Source: Andrena cerasifolii | Lineage: Eukaryota > Arthropoda > Insecta > Hymenoptera > Andrenidae | Reading direction: 5' to 3' | Length of the DNA stretch: 64,000 nt | Assembly (NCBI RefSeq): GCF_050908995.1 | Contig: NC_135119.1 | Coordinates: 6,386,001 to 6,450,000, forward strand | Shown here: piece after piece, positions 44,647-57,109 of the stretch | Position numbering within the stretch: the first letter of the stretch is position 1 | Layout of the letters: each line of letters opens with the position of its first letter | Notes under the pieces: model-generated | The model's database searches: none | The model's input: only the letters and a program-made list of their open reading frames with translations | Told to the model about the DNA's origin: nothing | Made by a program: the position numbers and the translations under genes

Positions 44647-46809
44647 CAGAAAGAACTGGCCTCGACAATAACTAATCGAAGGTTGAAGCTAACCAAGCAA
44701 CCGTACTGCAGAGGAATCCCTAACAAATATATCTAATTCCACAGCACCGTTGCCATTGCACGCAGGCCCGAACAATTCGTTAATGCCCGCTATCTAATCG
44801 GTAAAATACACTCGGAACGGGCAAACAAAGCGGCCAGTGCACACAACGGGCCCCCTGGAACTCTCGTTACCGCGTTTTTCCCGATCCGCCGGGTCGTCCT
44901 CCGAGCCCCGGACTTGTCAAAACTTTTATCTGGACTTGCATCAACCAGCAGGAAAACACTAAAGTGGGGCTGGCTGCGGTGCCCGAAGGATCCGACGGTA
45001 CAGTCTCTGGTCGCAGACAATAGGCGAATCCCTGGAAAGGATCCTGGGGGGTGCATCAACGTGGAAGGGGAAAAAAACAATAACACGACCAGGCTCACCG
45101 TGGTTTCGGATAATTGCACCGGATGGCTCGAAAAGGTGCCGACCGTCTAAGGACCGGCACGCTTGTCAGGAGGCATTAGGATATCTATCGCGGGGCCGAC
45201 GATATCCTGCGATCCGCAGGACTCGTTAGGAGGACTTAGGATTGTTTCTTCGTAATCCAATAAGGATGAAATTCCCGGGGAGACATGGGACAGTGAGATT
45301 GCCCCTCGGTCGGCTGAAAGTTTTCGGAAACTCTCACAGTGGGCATAGGTCTCTGGTCAAACTTGGCTATTACCATTTTCTTTGTCCATCTTCCTATGCA
45401 GCTGGTAACAGTGCCCTGTGGAGTCTGTCACCGAGCGTCCCTCTCGCTTTGACCAGTACTCAAGAGCTCGCAGGAGGAAGTGATCGTGTCGGGGAACCAA
45501 TGAATCCTGATCCAGTGGACGAGTCGATGAAATTCTTACATCCATAAAGGGGTTTACGGCGGCTCACCGATCAGACACAGCAGACTGTCTGCACCTACTC
45601 CGTTCTACACGGGCGCGCGACGGGCCCCTGGATCGCGCCAAACACGTGCGCGTCGTTCGACGGAGAGGATCAACGTTTGCGACTCGCTCGCTGCACACCT
45701 TTTTCCCCGCAAACTCCCGACGATCATTACGAAGCCGCGGAGGGCGCGCGAGCCTCGTAAACCCGACTCGTAAAAATCGCCAAAATACACGCACCTTACA
45801 TGGTAGCGTCGCGTAGGCGGGTGTCATATCCCTGTAAAATCATTGCCACTAAAAATCAGAGGTTTCCGCTGCGAATTTACAACGGTCATATTCGAGGTGT
45901 GTGCGGCCGCGTCGGTGAGGATCCGCCACGGGACGTTGAATGTCTTTTAGAACGTGCACGCCGCTGACCAGCCGCCCTCCTCTTCACCGTGGAACGAGTT
46001 TCGATACGTGGAAGATCATATTTTTTCCTTATTTGCATCCTGGCGGCCAATAAACGCTAGCAAGCTTCTTATAACTGGCGGCAATGCTACCACGCCGCTT
46101 AACCCACCCTCGTCAGATTTATCCTAACGCGTCTCATTTACCCACGCGTGGGTGGAAAGGTGCCGTTTGCTGCCTACGAGATCGATGGAAGCTATGGCAG
46201 TGGAAATTAGGGGCAGAGGGTGAAGCGCGAAGACTTTGGACGCTTTAAATGCGATTACCAAGGATCTAGGACCGTAGGAGGGGACATTGTGTCTAGAATC
46301 GTCGAGGCACCGAAATTATACAGCATCGAAAGCAAAGAGTACAGGCTGAAGGGTCCGCCGCTGAAAAATTGACACCGTAAGAGCGTGCAGGGTTTCGCCA
46401 CTTGTTTGCTCTCTCTTCTCAGTTTCAAATTAGGGATGCTTTCCATTTGCCTGACGTGTGCCCCGCCCCGTGGCAGCTCCTACGGTAGCAGCCTGTTCGA
46501 ATTCCAAACTGACCTGTCCGCCGAACAACCCACCGCCTTGGCGTGGGGTCCCGTCCACATTTAAAAATCCTCCTCCGAGGCCCCTTTACATTCAAGCGCT
46601 CCGAACACCCACTACAGTAAAATTCACAGACTCAACTGACGGGACCGTACGCAAATACCACCGGAACAATTATAAAAGAAGACGAGCATGAAACGGGAAT
46701 TCCGATATCGATCGGAGAACCGACAACATCGAAGGAAGGAGCAGTGCGTTCGTAGGGACCAAAGGGGTGCGCGTCGCGACGCAAAAATTAATCGCACCAG
46801 TCCACCTGA
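44647..46809. other. Single-copy CpG-rich non-coding DNA
   Basis: No exon was recognised. Around 45160-45245 there are short repeated AGGAGGMNTTAGGAT-like motifs. Frames at 44790-45119 (minus), 45242-45547 and 45564-45827 (minus) show no domain. The interval ends at the left arm of the foldback copy at 46810. Confidence 0.5.
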
Positions 46810-48118
46810 GGGGCATTCCACGCGAAGTCGGACACTTCTCGGAGTAACATTTCGGGTTTTGGTGCAACTTGGATATGTTGTAGTCTTTAGGGATATGTAA
46901 ACATATCTCGAAGGATTTTTCGAAATGTCAAAAATTGTGGATGTTACAGCTCTTTGAAATATAGTGTTTACTATTTTTCTAAAAATTATAACTGTTGAAC
47001 TAATGAACTGATAAAAATCACCTTTTGGGTGCTTATAGTGCAGATATAAGAGTACTTAATAAAAATTATTTCACTTAATACAAACGAATATTTGACCATT
47101 TATTTAGTAATTGTTCTAAACAAATGCGATATTAATATTTACAGTTGAAGGCACCTTTTTAAAAATTTGGAAAAAATAGGAGGATAAAGCCCTGTTTTTC
47201 CTCTGTATGGACGTGTTTTGAAAAACGTGAACGTTTTAGAATTGGCCAAATGAAAATTAATTGAATCGCTCGGGCCGCGCGGTACTCGCAGCGGCCAAGC
47301 GGCTATACCTGATATTCTTATACAGGATTCTCGAAAATGGTAAGTATTTGAAAAAAACTGAAGGAGGAAAACTCTTACTGTTTTTTATATCCGACATAAT
47401 ACGGTATCTGAATTTTTGGTGTTCGCAATATTTTCCTTGAAACGAGGGTGACTTTTAGTTTTTTAAATGGAATGTTATATATTTGATTACCCAATATGAA
47501 AGCGACTGCCAAGACAAATTCAACCATATGGTATACTATGACCTTCAAGGCCACACAAGGTTAGGAATGAAATAAAGAAACCCTATCTACTAGGTAGATA
47601 GTTCAATATATTTACTTCAAACCTTGCAGCGGTCCTCATTAATACCCTATATAAAAGTGGCAGGTATAGCCGCTTCGCCGCTGCGAGTACCGCACGGCAC
47701 GGTCCACGTTTTTCAAATCATGTCCATAAAGAGGAAAAACAGGGCTTTATCCTCCTATTTTTTCCAAATTTTTAAAAAGGTGCCTTCAACTATAAAATTG
47801 CATTTGTTTAGAACAATTACTAAATAAATGGTGAAATATTCGTTTTTATTAAGTGAAATAATTTTTATTAGGTACTCTTATATCTGCACTGTAAGCACCC
47901 AAAAGGTGATTTTTATCAGTTTATTAGTTGAACAGTTATAATTTTTGGAAAAATAGTAAACACTACATTTCAAAGAGCTGTAACATCCACAATTTTTGAC
48001 ATTTCCAAAAATCCTTCGAGATATGTTTAGATACCCCTAAAGTCTACAACATATCCAAGTTGCACCAAAATCCGAAATGTTACTCCGAAAAGTGTCCGCC
48101 TTCGCGTGGAATGACCCC
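46810..48118. mobile_element. Foldback DNA element, copy 2 of the 2118-4670 family
   Basis: The outer arms at about 46810-47270 and 47700-48118 are inverted repeats starting GGGGCATTCCACGCGAAGTC and ending with CTTCGCGTGGAATGACCCC. They align with the arms of copy 1 through shared blocks such as ATATGTTGTAGTCTTTAG. The inner palindrome begins immediately (47275). Its left half is intact to about 47570, but its right half is reduced to the last 35 bases or so (47660-47695). Copy 2 lacks the 0.95-kb filler of copy 1. TGA-containing flanks suggest a duplication of 3-5 bp, ambiguous because of the C/G run. Confidence 0.85.
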
Positions 48119-48884
48119 TGACATCGACTGTGAAACAGAGTCGTACCTGCACCCTGGAATTAAGGAAGATCGACGGAAAAGTGAGGGAGTCGAAGAGCAA
48201 GCGGCGCGTCGCTCGAACGCTGGGGAAAAAGGGCCGCGGCGGGGAAGAAAGACGGAGTCGCGAGGCACGAAGGAGGGAAGGCCAACCGGGAATATTGAAA
48301 AGCGGTCCTACGAACGCGATCAAGAGGGCCAATTACCCTGGGGAGGGGCGGTGCACCCCCCGCGTACGTGCATCCAGCGTATTTTATCTACGTGCCTTAC
48401 GCGAATACTCGAAGCATACTCGAGCCACCGCGAGTGCTCGCATACGAGCGGCACATTCGAACGTTCGCCCGTGGATTTACCTGCTCGTTGGTACGCTCGC
48501 CCGTTCCCTCGGCACCATTGTACGGATCCCAGCCCCGTGCGTCGCAGAGGAGGTCGAGGAGTTAAGGGTGCATCTCGCGACCGCCGTCGTTGGGGACATT
48601 TATCCGATCAAGCTCGCCGGGAGATCATTTTTCCGGCGGCGGTGGAAGAATTTCTCATTCACCTTGGGAGAAACGGCGGTTCGGGTCGTTCATGTGAAAT
48701 CCAATAAATATTCCACCATTGTTGTGTACTTTCCGTCGAGAAATCTGTAATCCTTTTCAAATCCACCAGGAATTACGATGAAAGGAACGAGTTTGCGCGT
48801 GGAAGAAGTAATCAGAATCATCTAAGGTGGATGTCCCGGTTACTACTTGAGTTTCTATTACTTTATCTATTTTACTTAATAAAA
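48119..48884. other. Single-copy non-coding DNA
   Basis: Overlapping plus-strand frames at 48060-48707 and 48130-48750 (215 and 206 codons) begin inside the foldback arm and run out into flanking GC-rich DNA. They have no shared domain, are Arg-rich, and overlap each other out of frame. I regard them as spurious. Confidence 0.55.
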
Positions 48885-49202
48885 ACGTAACGTATAAAGA
48901 ATAGAATTATAAATAAACTAAATTTCCACCGCAAAACTTAACTACAATGGTATCGGCGCACTGAATTGATCAGATTAAAACAATTATTTTAATAAATTAA
49001 AATAATACAACAAAGCTATTTTGCAATTAATTAATTATATATATTAGTTTCCGACGGTTCGATCTTGGTTTAGATCATCTTCAAGGAAAGTTAAAAACAT
49101 ATTTAAAATACTGCCTATGCTATTGAAAATAGTATATATAATATATATTAGTTTCCGACGTTTCGATCTTGGTTTAGATCATCTTCAAAGAAAGTTAAAA
49201 AC
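48885..49202 (-). repeat. Dispersed hammerhead-like/PLE-like repeat, copies 2 and 3 in tandem
   Basis: The 48971-49100 segment matches 12856-12989. The last 56-59 bases recur in tandem at 49147-49202 after a spacer. Upstream, 48885-48945 is an inverted match to about 13005-13060, so both loci share a larger composite. Copy 3 keeps the minus-strand GATCGAAACGTC core; copy 2 has a change to GATCGAACCGTC that would break the GAAA core. Tandem arrangement is typical of Penelope-like terminal repeats, but no reverse transcriptase or GIY-YIG coding is present. Confidence 0.5.
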
Positions 49203-51514
49203 ATCTATAAAATACTGCGTATGCTATTGAAAATAAGTCACCGTGCTGTGGCACAACGTGTGACTCGCGAGTCGGTTGGAATAAGACTAAGGTAAACCGT
49301 GAACAACACATCTGCTTTTAGAGGGTGAAAAAGGGTGAATACCGTTGACAGTTATAAACATATGTAAAACCCCCGAAATTCGAAATTAAAGGATATACAG
49401 TCTACAGTAACCAAACATTCTTGCTGATATGGTGTGTTATATACATTCTTGAAGGTGTTAACGAGCCCTGAAGCAAGTACAGGAGCATAAAACACTGGCG
49501 TCCAGAAGTCCATGTGAGGAGCACGCGACAAAAGGCGCTCCAGTTAATTAATCCACGGCCCCTTTGCTGACTGTTTACGCGTGGCATTGTGATTTCCACG
49601 GAAAAAGACAAGTGAATAGGATCTTTCGTTGGCGAAGCCCGCGGAGATTGAATTGGCCAGTGGCGCAATCTTTGCGGGCTGGGACCACTGAAATCTTAAT
49701 TCAAGCCGCCTGCGCCATTGCATACGGGCCGCCCTTTCAAAAGCGGCTCGTTTTCAAGAGAACCTTACGATTGTTGTTCCGCCATGCACGCCCGCTTACA
49801 AACACGTTACACACACAGTTAGGTAATTATATTTACCTTCGCAGTTTTATTATTTACAGGCCGTCAGCGGGTGGCGAATGAGCCACCCCTCGGCCTCTTG
49901 CGTCTCTGTCTACATAAACCCTGAGCAGCCCGCATTTCTACGTGCTGATCAATGACGTGGCTTTACATCCCGATGATTATCCGGCAAATATTGCCACGCG
50001 CCTGATAGTGGTCTGCGGATGCTTTCGCATTTCTTTCGCCTAACGACTGTGACTGAATACAGGAGTGTAACGTGGAAGTTCTTCGAGAATTGCACACTAT
50101 GTTTTCCTTGAACGACACGAAAATACGTCGTCCACTTAATTTCAATTTTCTTATTTATCGTACGCCATTTACTGTGTAATTAAATCTGTTAGGAATGCCC
50201 CCGTAGCTTTACATTCTACGTTCCCTCCTCTCTTCAACCCCCCCTTTCCAATTTTTAATTCTATCATCATACTTTTCATTAGTCCATCATCTCCGTAGTG
50301 CGCCAGGATTAATTCCCGACGTTTCGCAAAATAATTCAGCTTTTGTCTGAGGAACAAGGGATTCTTGGAAGAATTGTAAACGAAGGGAAGAGAATGTACA
50401 ATAACAAGGGACGCCAGCGCGAAGATTGCACGGCAGAATATGAGAGGCGCGGGCGGAGGCGTGTTTTTCGAAGACTGGAGACTGTCGGGAGAATCAACAG
50501 GGCGGATTAATTCGAAAATGAAGCTCGTAAAGGTTAAAGTGCTTAACGAAGTTCGGTATCAATGTAGCCTGTTAGCTAAGTGCGCGGCTGGCACGGCTGT
50601 TTTCGAGATCAAAGGGTTAATTAAACGCTTTCTTTACCGGGGCCCTCTGTTGCTCGCGACCTCACCTGCTAAATCTGTTTTTGCGAAGTCCCAGCAGCGT
50701 TGTTCAAGCACGCCCTTCACTCTTCTATCGGCTGGCACACGTGCGCAACTTCAGGCCTGGCTCACAAAAGCTGCCACGGATTCTAATTGAATTTCGGTTT
50801 TATGTTACGCAGATCGCCTCAAAATTCAATCTTTGCTCTTCAACAGCCCTCCTCCTTCTCTCTTTCTCGCATCAACCTGCTGCTTTTGTGTCCGCTTGTT
50901 ACGCCCAACCCCCATCCCCGCAACTATCGCCGTATTCGGCTGAAAAGCGGAGCAACTAAATTTAACGTTTAATACTCCCAGGATTGAGCACACTCGTCGT
51001 TATAAAAGCGAGTTCTGTAGTCTGCAGGCCTCCCCAGTTCCTCGCGGCACTGTGCAATCCGTCCTTTTCCTATCGACATCGAAAGCCCAACAAACGAAAT
51101 TGTTATTCTGCAATTGGCACTCAAGGATCTCCCGGGGATTGGCTATATTAAAATATCGCACGATCTCGACGTGCAATCACGTCGAAGGTTAACGCCGCGG
51201 TTCCTCGTAACAACGACAGCGGAACGCCGGCTATAGAAAAGTAACGCGACATACGCGTCGCGCTTCTACGTTAAAACTGCGCTACCATGATGACGATAAC
51301 GATAATAAAGAGGACGGGCGGCGTAAAGCGTGAAACGAAACACCCCCGGTGTTGTTCCACCGAGGGTGTCGCGGGCGGAGCGCAGTTGGAACGAAAAAAA
51401 AAAAAAAAACGGAAACAACCATCTTTGAACTGCTGCAGCCCGTGCGCTGCTCGGCGAGCGAGGGTGAAATAATTAAAAGCTGCCGAATCCTGATAGATTG
51501 TATCGAGAAATAGG
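49203..51514. other. Single-copy non-coding DNA
   Basis: No gene was recognised. Contents include TTATAAAAGCGAGTTCTG at about 51000 (a TATA-like box without a supported start site) and a run of 16 A at 51394-51409. Frames at 49564-49881 and 50440-50790 have no domain. Confidence 0.5.
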
Positions 51515-51516
51515 TA

Positions 51517-52561
51517 GGGGAGACCGAGGCTAGTTGACTAACGAGGTTAGTTGACTAATTCCTTTTAATTGTTGTATTATGTTATAAATTATGTTGCGAT
51601 TCGCGATATTGAAGCATATGAATGACTAGCTTGCCAGTTAATGTGTCACCGTGACAAAAACTTGCGTGTTCTATCGCTGGGAATAAATAATCTGAAAAGG
51701 TCGGCGGGAAGTAAATATTTTTGTTTCGACTATTTATGAATTTTCGTACAATAGGTATTGCTTGATGTTTTTCTCATGAATATTTTGTGGAAACATGGTA
51801 CATTGACTATAATTTAGGGTATTTTATTTTAGCCGGTGCGTGGAGGTTTTGTACGTGCGACACTTAACACTGTTTGTTGACAGTGTCGGACGGGGTTACT
51901 TGACTAAGCATAGGAATACCACTAAAAATTGCACTTTTTATCCTCAAGATGAAGTCGAGGCAAAGAGTTTAGGTGATCAAATCCACTTCCCCCACCATAA
52001 ATCCCTCCAAGCTCACCCCTACCAGTTTTACACCCTATCCTCCTTTCAAACTCTCAGGTCTTCCAAATAGACCATAACCAACAAGTTGAAAATAATTACA
52101 GTATCTAACACCATGATACTTAATAAAAAAAATACCAGTGTGAAAGAGTGAAAAAAAATTAAACAAATATATTGATCGTAGCATATATATATGTGTAGTA
52201 ATATGATGGGGTTAGTTGACTTGACATTTACTTTTCAGTTTTACTATTCAGTTTTAACTTTTATATATATATACGCCTTTCGCAGGCAAAAAGTTAAAAC
52301 TGAAAAGTAAATGTCAAGTCAACTAACCCCATCATATTTCTCAACTAACCCCACAGCCGGGGTTTGTTGACTTCTTCGTCTTACTACTCTAAATATAATA
52401 AAAACTACAACCTAGACTCAATTAAAACAATTTTAAAAATTGAGCCTGTATACCTAATGAAATTTGTAAACTTCTTGGGTGCAACAAGTCAACAAAATAC
52501 CAATGGTCTATTTATAAAAATTAGAAATGTTACAAATTAGTCAACTAGCCCCGGTCTCCCC
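51517..52561. mobile_element. TA-flanked DNA element, second member of the GGGGAGACCGGGG family
   Basis: The ends are GGGGAGACCGAGGCTAGTTG and the complement of GGGGAGACCGGGGCTAGTTG. They are flanked by TA (51515-51516 and 52562-52563). Multiple TTAGTTGACTWR motifs sit near both ends. An inner perfect-looking palindrome (52202-52336) lies in the right half. The ends match 43206-44644 while the interiors differ, as expected for non-autonomous siblings mobilised by one transposase. Confidence 0.8.
52202..52336. repeat. Inner palindrome of the 51517-52561 element
   Basis: Arms of nearly 50 bases (about 52203-52260 and 52290-52336) contain GATGGGGTTAGTTGACTTGA and its complement. They flank a loop with TATATATATA and GCCTTTCGCAGGC, itself a small hairpin. 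Confidence 0.85.
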
Positions 52562-52563
52562 TA

Positions 52564-53307
52564 CTCGCGACAAATAACAGCCGATAGAAGCTGCGAAAAC
52601 TAGGGAGACGAGAAAGTAACGATTGAAATTAGATGGACATTACATTCTCATAATTTAGTTCCTAAAAATTCGATTCAACAAGCTCACTGCACGGTAATAC
52701 CACTGTTATCTGATATTTTCAAAGCAAAGGTCGACGCTAATGTGACACTGTGGTATTATTCAAATTAGCCAGCATCGGGAACGTGCGTTAGCGCTAATAA
52801 TACGCGAAAGTAGCGTGAAACACGAAAGAGGAGCAGCCCTCGGCTAGGGTGGTTCGAGGGCGGCGCGAGGGGAGGCGAGAAAACGTGTCGGGCCATTTCG
52901 CGACGGAGGATGACACTGGTACACGCCGGAAACAATGCCTCGACACCGCGTACGTAATACAATATTGCGAATGGTTACGCGTATCATTATCCAGGGGCTG
53001 TTATCGCACCCCCGAACACCACTGCGACACACTTCACGCGAGAACAGAAAGAACGATTTCGCGGCGCGTCGCTCCCGCGTGTCCGTCGATACGAGTGCGT
53101 CGTTCCGTGCCCGCATTATCCCCCAAAATCTCATCGAGGGTGGCACTGTTCAAAGACAATGAAATACAGAGACTTCCATAAGGGAGAGAAGAATCGACGA
53201 GTCGGATTGTTGGGCTACAATTTGAATTTAGATCCTTCGCAGATAGTATCATATACTACACCAGAAACTATATACTTAGGATTAGTTGCAAGAAGCTGGT
53301 ACTTGTA
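52564..53307. other. Single-copy non-coding DNA
   Basis: No exon was recognised. Frames on both strands at 52844-53181 overlap fully and have no domain. Confidence 0.5.
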
Positions 53308-53315
53308 TTTCGATG

Positions 53316-53997
53316 TAGGGATTGCAATACAATAGGTTTACAGGTAAATCGCGAGAAATAGCCTCAAATTTTTACCGGTAATTCGTTAAATTACGTTTAG
53401 TAACATAGCGCATATATGCGTTCATTAATTCCGTCGACATCTACTACGTTATCAGTGAAAAAAACTTCAATTGCTAATAAAGAAGAAAACCACAGTATCT
53501 CATGGTGTACGAACTCTGATCCAAAAGAAAACTAAATTACTTATATGAATTCTTAATGACTACCCGCCCAACAAGTGTAGAATCTGAGAGCGCTTTATCC
53601 GTGGCTGAATTATTTTATACAAAAGTTAGTCGATCAGGAGACCAAAGTTTATACAAAATATGTTTTAATTAAAGGATATTTAATTATGTATGCACCTAAG
53701 TTAAGATTCTTTTCATTTTTTTCGCGGTGAAGATCCATATTAATAAGTATTGCTATCAGTTATACAAATATATCTATTTTGTGTTATATCATTTTATATT
53801 TTATGCCCAGAATAGTTAAATTTGCATATATTTTATATAATGCTCGATTACAATTAAACAAGTTTTTTTTTGGTAATGTTTACCATTATATTTTCAATGC
53901 TTTAAGAAATACCGGTAAATTATCGATAAATCGGTTTCGATTGAAAATTTTACCGAATTACCGGTGATTGAAAAAGTCGGTAAATTTGCAATCCCTA
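53316..53997 (+). mobile_element. hAT element with a remnant of transposase
   Basis: TAGGGATTGCAATA on the left pairs with TTTGCAATCCCTA on the right. The flanking 8-mers TTTCGATG (53308-53315) and CTTCGATG (53998-54005) agree at 7 of 8 positions. The interior keeps a scrap of the hAT dimerisation domain (see next entry), so this is a deletion derivative of an autonomous hAT element. Repeated ACCGGTAA-type motifs near both ends are probably subterminal binding sites. Confidence 0.85.
53520..53672 (+). pseudogene. hAT transposase C-terminal dimerisation domain fragment
   Basis: After an in-frame TGA at 53517-53519, the frame runs to the TAA at 53670-53672. It contains RPTSVESESALSVAELFY, then TKVSRSGDQSLYKICF. 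The T/S-S-V-E-S-E-[RS]-x-F/L-S-x-A motif followed by a K-x-R-x-R-L-like segment is the hallmark of the hAT C-terminal dimerisation domain. The usual R and F after VESE are replaced by S and L, and a Leu near the end is lost. It is a non-functional fragment of about 50 codons; the rest of the transposase is gone. Confidence 0.75.
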
Positions 53998-54005
53998 CTT
54001 CGATG

Positions 54006-56147
54006 ACCCAAATACTATCAGATAAAAATTGAAGACATCGTAGCATCACATTACAAGCGACACAGTTAAAAGTTTCTTCGTGCTGTTGATCACAGGATTT
54101 CCATGGAGGCATGCATACTTTCCCAGAGTCCAGGGCGCAGCTGGTTGCGCAGCCTCCCCGAAGAAGAAAAGGTTGTCACGGTCTTTAAGAGCATTATTCG
54201 ACGTTTTCGAGGTTTTTAGAGGACTCCGGTGCGGTCAGAGTTCTGCTTGTCAGCGATCGTTTGGCTCAAATTGACCGCGTTCCCTTTCAATGCCGAAAAA
54301 GCCCCGATTGTCAAAGTTCACCGGAGTGTGAAAGACATGGGGCGATATTGTATGGGAATTTCATTGGCCTCTACCTACCAATCATCGTTGCCTCCCGGTA
54401 ATCGAATAAACAGCACGAGCGGTCAGCGGCGGAATCAACGAAACGCTTCATTAATCCGATGGAAACCGACATTCTCAGAAAGCGATCAATCCGAGGGGCT
54501 GCCAGTTTTTCGACGGAATCTTCAACGGATGAGCCGCCGCTTCGTAACCACCGGCGTTACCTGTTCCCCGTCGGATCCCCGTCGATCGCGTATCAGCACC
54601 GCAGCGATCCAAGATCGGCCACGCGATGGTGACAGAAAACGGCCGCGGCCTCCGGAGCGAGGTGGCGCGAGCTGAAGCGCGGCGCGACGCGGAGCCGCAG
54701 CCTGACGATTCCGTTTGTCCCTGGGACGGAAGTGACGTCGCAGGCACCGACGGAAATTCGTACTGGAAATTCCGATGGGTTCGAGAGGTCGAGGAAGGGA
54801 GAAGAGGGCAACAATCAGGGTAGACCCGGCATTACGGCCCCATTCATCCCCTGCTGCCGCCCCTTACCACTCTCGAACCGTATTTGGCTGACAATTCTTC
54901 ATTTGCGTGCAGCAAACTCTACAGAGCGCGCCACGGCATAGCGAAAGGTTTAAACGGCTCGCAAAAGCCGGCTAAATTTCACACCAATTTGCCGGCTCAT
55001 TCGTCCGACGATCGGAAACAAAATGTTCTGTATCGCGTGATTTTTTTTCTCCCCCTCTCCCCGCGGGTCACCCTTTTCCCTCGCGGATACTTTGCGATTC
55101 GCTGACCGAACGCATCGATAGGCGCTCCTACAAATCAACCGGCATTGTCTACCAAGCGAATTTTTCATACGACACCCACCGGCCGGCGCGTTTCTTGTTT
55201 TCCGCCCAATCGAACGGCCGAATTAATCGGGACGGGAGTGCTGTTCCGCCGGTGGAGGCTTGTTCGACGCGCTGTTTCTTTTGCACGTTCAAAGACATTG
55301 CTACAATAGGGTCAGGCGGACATTTCGCGTGGCACAGTTAGGTGTACATACTGCGTACATACGGCGACGTCACTTGGGCGGTATTGTCAGAAGCTGACTA
55401 GCCTACCATCCGGGAATACGAAATTCGGTGGTTCCGCGATATTCCTGCTCCAACTTACCGCCACTCGTCGCGCGCCAATCTCTAAGGGCGCGTGACGCGG
55501 TCGTCAAATATTTTCTTTCCCGGCGACTCTGCCCAATTCTATTCATCGAACGTCGCCGAGACGCGCGATTCGCGCGGTACCAGCCACTCGTCCGTGGCTT
55601 TCGTCGAACGCTGCGCTGGACAGACGCATCTACACGGTTCCTCCGTCATATTTGATCGTCTTAATCGCCGAGGAATATTTAATGCGATAGACTTTTGAAA
55701 CAGGAATTTCAAGAACAAAAATCACACTCACCCTCTAATCTTTAGAGATTCGGCTTCGGGATCGAAGAAGACGCCCTCAACTTCTGCTCCACGCGTGGAT
55801 ACTCGACGCCGTCGGGCGTAACGTCATCTCTGGAACATAGAATCGTAGAATGAAAGAAGGCTGCGAAATAAAGTACGCGATCTGGGTACAACTGGCATCG
55901 CCCTTCAAGGGTGAAGTTCAGCGTGCTAACTTTCTTCGGAACTGCGAAACGCAGGGAGAGGGGTTAACTTGCTAAAAGTGGAATTACAGAATAACGCGTG
56001 CGTAACAAGCCACATCGGGTTCGAATTTGAATTTTGCTTGCTAACTTTCGACGTGCAGCCTTTGCGCTGATCCCCTCAGCATTTAAGGGCGCCCTCGAAT
56101 TGTAGACGATGCGGCTGTTAAGGGCATCGGCGTGCCCAAGTTCAAAC
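54006..56147. other. Single-copy CpG-rich non-coding DNA
   Basis: No exon was recognised. The 54229-54675 plus-strand frame (148 codons) is Arg/Ser/Pro-rich with overlapping frames on the other strand and no domain. The interval runs up to the duplication flanking the Transib-type element. Confidence 0.5.
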
Positions 56148-56152
56148 CGACG

Positions 56153-57104
56153 CACAGTGCGGAATTTTTGCGATTTTGTGGCCGAAACTACAGAAATTAA
56201 ATTTTTGAATTTTACAAATTTAATACGAATGTTAATTGAAGAACTATATCCAGTTTCGTGGTTGAAAGCTGAAAACTTATTTTTCATATATAAAATTCGG
56301 CACTTTTAAGTTGTAACACATGAGAAATTAAATTATCCGAGAAACAGCACTTACAAAAATTACGAACGATAAAGATTTTTTTATTATTTTCGTTTATACA
56401 CTTTTTTCTTTGTTAGAGTGCAGCAGGGTTATCGCTTCTGACGACAAACAAACATACATAATAGAAACAATCAAACAGAGGATCGAAGCTGAATAAAATC
56501 GTTTAAAAAAGAATAAGAAGGTTTGTAATGTATTATATGTGAACCAGTCTCGGTAACAGTTATGTCGTGTGTTAAACAAGACACACTGGATCGTGTTTAA
56601 AAAAAATGCATATAATTACAAGATTAGCAACTAAAGTAAAATAGGAATGAAAATCATTGCAGGATATTATGGGATTGATAACTATTTTATGCATTGAAAA
56701 TTGATTCTTATATGAAAAGGTTATTTCTAAAACTCTACTTAAAAAATTGTATAAATTACGTATTAAAAACCGAAACATAATTATTTTGAGGACAAAAAGA
56801 TAGCTTACGCACCACCAGGAATTGAATCCATGCCTTGAAATTATTTTCAGATCTTTGAATAACACAATATAAGTGTTTGAAGTAACTCGAAAATCTAGAT
56901 TAATTCTTTGCGATCATTCTAACATCGCATGAACATAAATATTTGAGAGTCTACACGAGGTTTATATTAAAACATTTAACAGTAAAATTGGTGGAAATTT
57001 GATACTCACATTAGTTCTTCAATTGACATTTGCATTTATTTCGTCGAATTGAAAAATTAATTTTTGTGGTTTTGGCCATGAAATCGCGAAATCTCCCCAC
57101 TGTG
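56153..57104. mobile_element. Non-autonomous Transib-type element with exact CACAGTG ends
   Basis: The left end starts CACAGTGCGGAATTTTTGCG and the right end, read inwards, starts CACAGTGGGGAGATTTCGCG. Inverted similarity continues for about 95 bases. A perfect 5-bp duplication CGACG flanks the element (56148-56152 and 57105-57109). A GC-rich 5-bp duplication with CAC-initial ends is the known signature of Transib, the group from which the RAG recombinase is thought to derive. The 760-base centre is AT-rich with no transposase. Open frames at 56572-56865 (minus) and elsewhere have no domain. CACTA/Chapaev elements can also start CAC but usually duplicate 2-4 bp. Confidence 0.8.
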
Positions 57105-57109
57105 CGACG

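Noticed and set aside
48060..48750. Two overlapping plus-strand frames of 215 and 206 codons
   Set aside because: They start inside the right arm of a foldback element and read into flanking DNA in two different phases. No domain was recognised.
51000..51040. TATA-like box with possible downstream start site
   Set aside because: There is a single TATAAAAG with no clear initiator at the right distance and no downstream coding sequence.
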